Assembly (NCBI GenBank): GCA_030648035.1
Contig: JAUSII010000019.1
Coordinates: 1 to 60,052 of the forward strand
From: Deltaproteobacteria bacterium
GTDB lineage: Bacteria > UBA10199 > SPLOWO2-01-44-7
Direction of reading: 5' to 3'
DNA length: 60,052 nucleotides
The notes beneath the pieces are model-generated. The model saw only the letters and a program-made list of their open reading frames with translations, was not told where the DNA came from and did not search any database. The first letter of the stretch is position 1; every line of letters begins with the position of its first letter. Shown here in pieces: positions 59,092 to 60,052 of this stretch. Both the position numbers and the translations under genes were made by a program.

Positions 59092-59828
59092 ATCGGCGGA
59101 TCATCGGGATTGCTTTGTCGCTGTTGCTCCTCGCAATGACACTGCCATCAAAAGCACACGCCTACGTCTGGCAAAAAATAGACGACGGCCTTTTCTACAC
59201 CGAAACAGAAAATATTCACGCGTTTCAGATCGATCCCAAACTTTTTAAACTATCGGTGGCCACCGCCAAAGATCAGAATGAAACCGATTCGACCGTCCGC
59301 ATGATGGCTAAAAAATCATCCGCCATTCTCACCGTGAACGGCGGCTTCTTCAGCCCGGAGCACCGGTCTCTGGGCCTCTTGATGCGCGATGGCAAAGTGA
59401 TCAACCCAGTGCATGCCACCTCGTGGTGGGGCATTTTTGAAATAAGCAAAAACAAACCGGAAATCGTTACCGTCCGCATGTTTCAACCCAACCCCGATAT
59501 TGAAATGGCCCTGCAATCGGGCCCCAGACTCGTCATCAACGGAGAAATTCCAAAGCTCAAATATTCGGTCGACCGGCGTTCCGGCATCGGGATCCGCGCC
59601 GACGGCAATGTGATTATCGCGGTGACCGGGGACAAAGAATTGTCGATGGAGGCTTTTGCAGAACTGTTTCAAAAACCGGAATCCAAAGGGGGCCTCGATT
59701 GCAAAAATGCACTAAACCTCGACGGAGGTGGTTCCACGCAACTCTATTTCAGTTGGAAAGGATTGAAAGTCGATGTTTTGGGAAGTTCCCGCATCGCCAA
59801 TGCCGTTGCCATTTTCCCGCGCCGTTAG
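59082..59828 (+). CDS. Exported phosphodiester glycosidase (NAGPA-domain) family protein
   Basis: The 248-residue protein has the NAGPA-domain motifs TVNGGFFSPEHRSLGLLMRDGK, a central QSGPRLVINGE and the C-terminal NALNLDGGGSTQLYF. Related enzymes cleave N-acetylglucosamine phosphodiesters, and bacterial members are thought to act on cell-wall or capsular glycans. A good signal peptide (RRIIGIALSLLLLAMTLP, cleavage after KAHA) is encoded partly by half of a REP-like repeat (59098-59142). Start GTG 59082 lies inside the previous gene; the stop overlaps the rho stop on the other strand. Confidence 0.88.
   Translation: MEINRRIIGIALSLLLLAMTLPSKAHAYVWQKIDDGLFYTETENIHAFQIDPKLFKLSVATAKDQNETDSTVRMMAKKSSAILTVNGGFFSPEHRSLGLLMRDGKVINPVHATSWWGIFEISKNKPEIVTVRMFQPNPDIEMALQSGPRLVINGEIPKLKYSVDRRSGIGIRADGNVIIAVTGDKELSMEAFAELFQKPESKGGLDCKNALNLDGGGSTQLYFSWKGLKVDVLGSSRIANAVAIFPRR
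59098..59142. repeat. REP-like half repeat, copy E, inside a signal-peptide coding region
   Basis: GATCATCGGGATTGCTT is identical to the loop and right arm of copy D, and CGCTNNNGCTCCTCGCAATGACA matches the right arm of copy B apart from a few bases. The left arm is absent. It is translated IIGIALSLLLLAMTL. Confidence 0.75.
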
Positions 59829-60052
59829 GAATTCATGCTGTCCATGAAATCTTTGTTTGTCTTCGTCGGGTTCATCTTGTCGAGCAAAAATTCCATCGCA
59901 TCGACGGTACTCATCGGCGTCAACAGTTTGCGCAAGAGCCAGGCTCTCTGCAAAACATTCTGCGGCAAAAGAAGCTCTTCTTTGCGCGTTCCCGACTTGT
60001 TGATATCCATGCACGGGAAAATTCTCTTTTCCATCAGCTTGCGATCGAGATG
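59825..60052 (-). CDS. rho: Transcription termination factor Rho, C-terminal part
   Basis: The minus-strand frame from the window edge to TAA 59825 encodes the end of Rho: EKRIFPCMDINKSGTRKEELLL, then LRKLLTPMSTVDAMEFLLDKM and TKTNKDFMDSMNS. The motor core lies outside the window. It converges on the glycosidase gene with overlapping stop codons. Confidence 0.95.
   Translation of the reverse strand, partial: HLDRKLMEKRIFPCMDINKSGTRKEELLLPQNVLQRAWLLRKLLTPMSTVDAMEFLLDKMNPTKTNKDFMDSMNS

Overview
The window looks like a chromosome segment of a Gram-negative, deltaproteobacteria-like, probably uncultured bacterium. Evidence: a lolA homologue, several lipoprotein signal peptides, an RND-type membrane-fusion protein, a dimeric (alpha2) glycyl-tRNA synthetase, an Rrf2-controlled sufCBDSU operon, and giant secreted proteins with thrombospondin-type-3 and NHL repeats like those of delta-type lineages. 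I cannot name the taxon from sequence alone. I recognised no rRNA, tRNA, CRISPR array, transposase or integrase.

Layout. 1-3.1 kb: an unidentified gene running off the left edge, a DUF1016 gene truncated by a palindromic repeat, radA and a dedA-family gene. 3.1-9.6 kb: an Fe-S cluster operon (rrf2-sufC-sufB-sufD-sufS-sufU-Rieske-methyltransferase) behind a promoter that overlaps a perfect 9-bp inverted repeat. 9.7-14.6 kb: a small unknown gene, rpmE, prfA, prmC (short C-terminus), murA, a HisA-like protein lacking the catalytic Asp, and a HIT protein. 14.8-16.1 kb: an AAA/DUF4143 ATPase gene. 16.2-29.4 kb, minus strand: three adjacent genes for exported proteins of 1944, about 869 and 1574 residues, behind a sigma54-type promoter. 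29.6-36.0 kb, minus: a tail-anchored protein and a 1738-residue protein, both unidentified. 36-39.8 kb: xseA, a patatin phospholipase and a clan-CD (caspase-like) peptidase gene. 39.9-49.3 kb: ftsK, lolA, a Na/Pi cotransporter, smc, a cyclic-nucleotide-binding protein and hemJ. 49.3-54.1 kb: a mosaic accessory island with unknown genes, two nucleotidyltransferase plus small-protein modules, duplicated gene ends and inverted repeats. 54.1-60 kb: ppdK, glyS, an RND membrane-fusion protein, a phosphodiester glycosidase and the 3' end of rho.

Three things stand out beyond ordinary annotation. (1) A shared promoter-like box, GCAAC-N14-NNCGATAA, resembling sigma28 (FliA) promoters, sits before four otherwise unrecognised genes. 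A weaker copy precedes the caspase-like gene. In three of the five cases it lies exactly 9 nt from the start codon. This suggests a hidden regulon of unknown, possibly effector-like proteins. (2) Three sigma54-type -24/-12 elements lie within 30 nt of start codons, one of them before the 13-kb exported-protein operon. (3) A REP-like palindromic repeat occurs five times. In two genes (lolA homologue, phosphodiester glycosidase) it is read in frame as the signal peptide; in a third (DUF1016) it supplies the stop codon.

The accessory island carries a 133-bp second copy of the hemJ/neighbour junction whose differences are almost all synonymous in both converging reading frames, so it came from a diverged relative and not from a recent local duplication.
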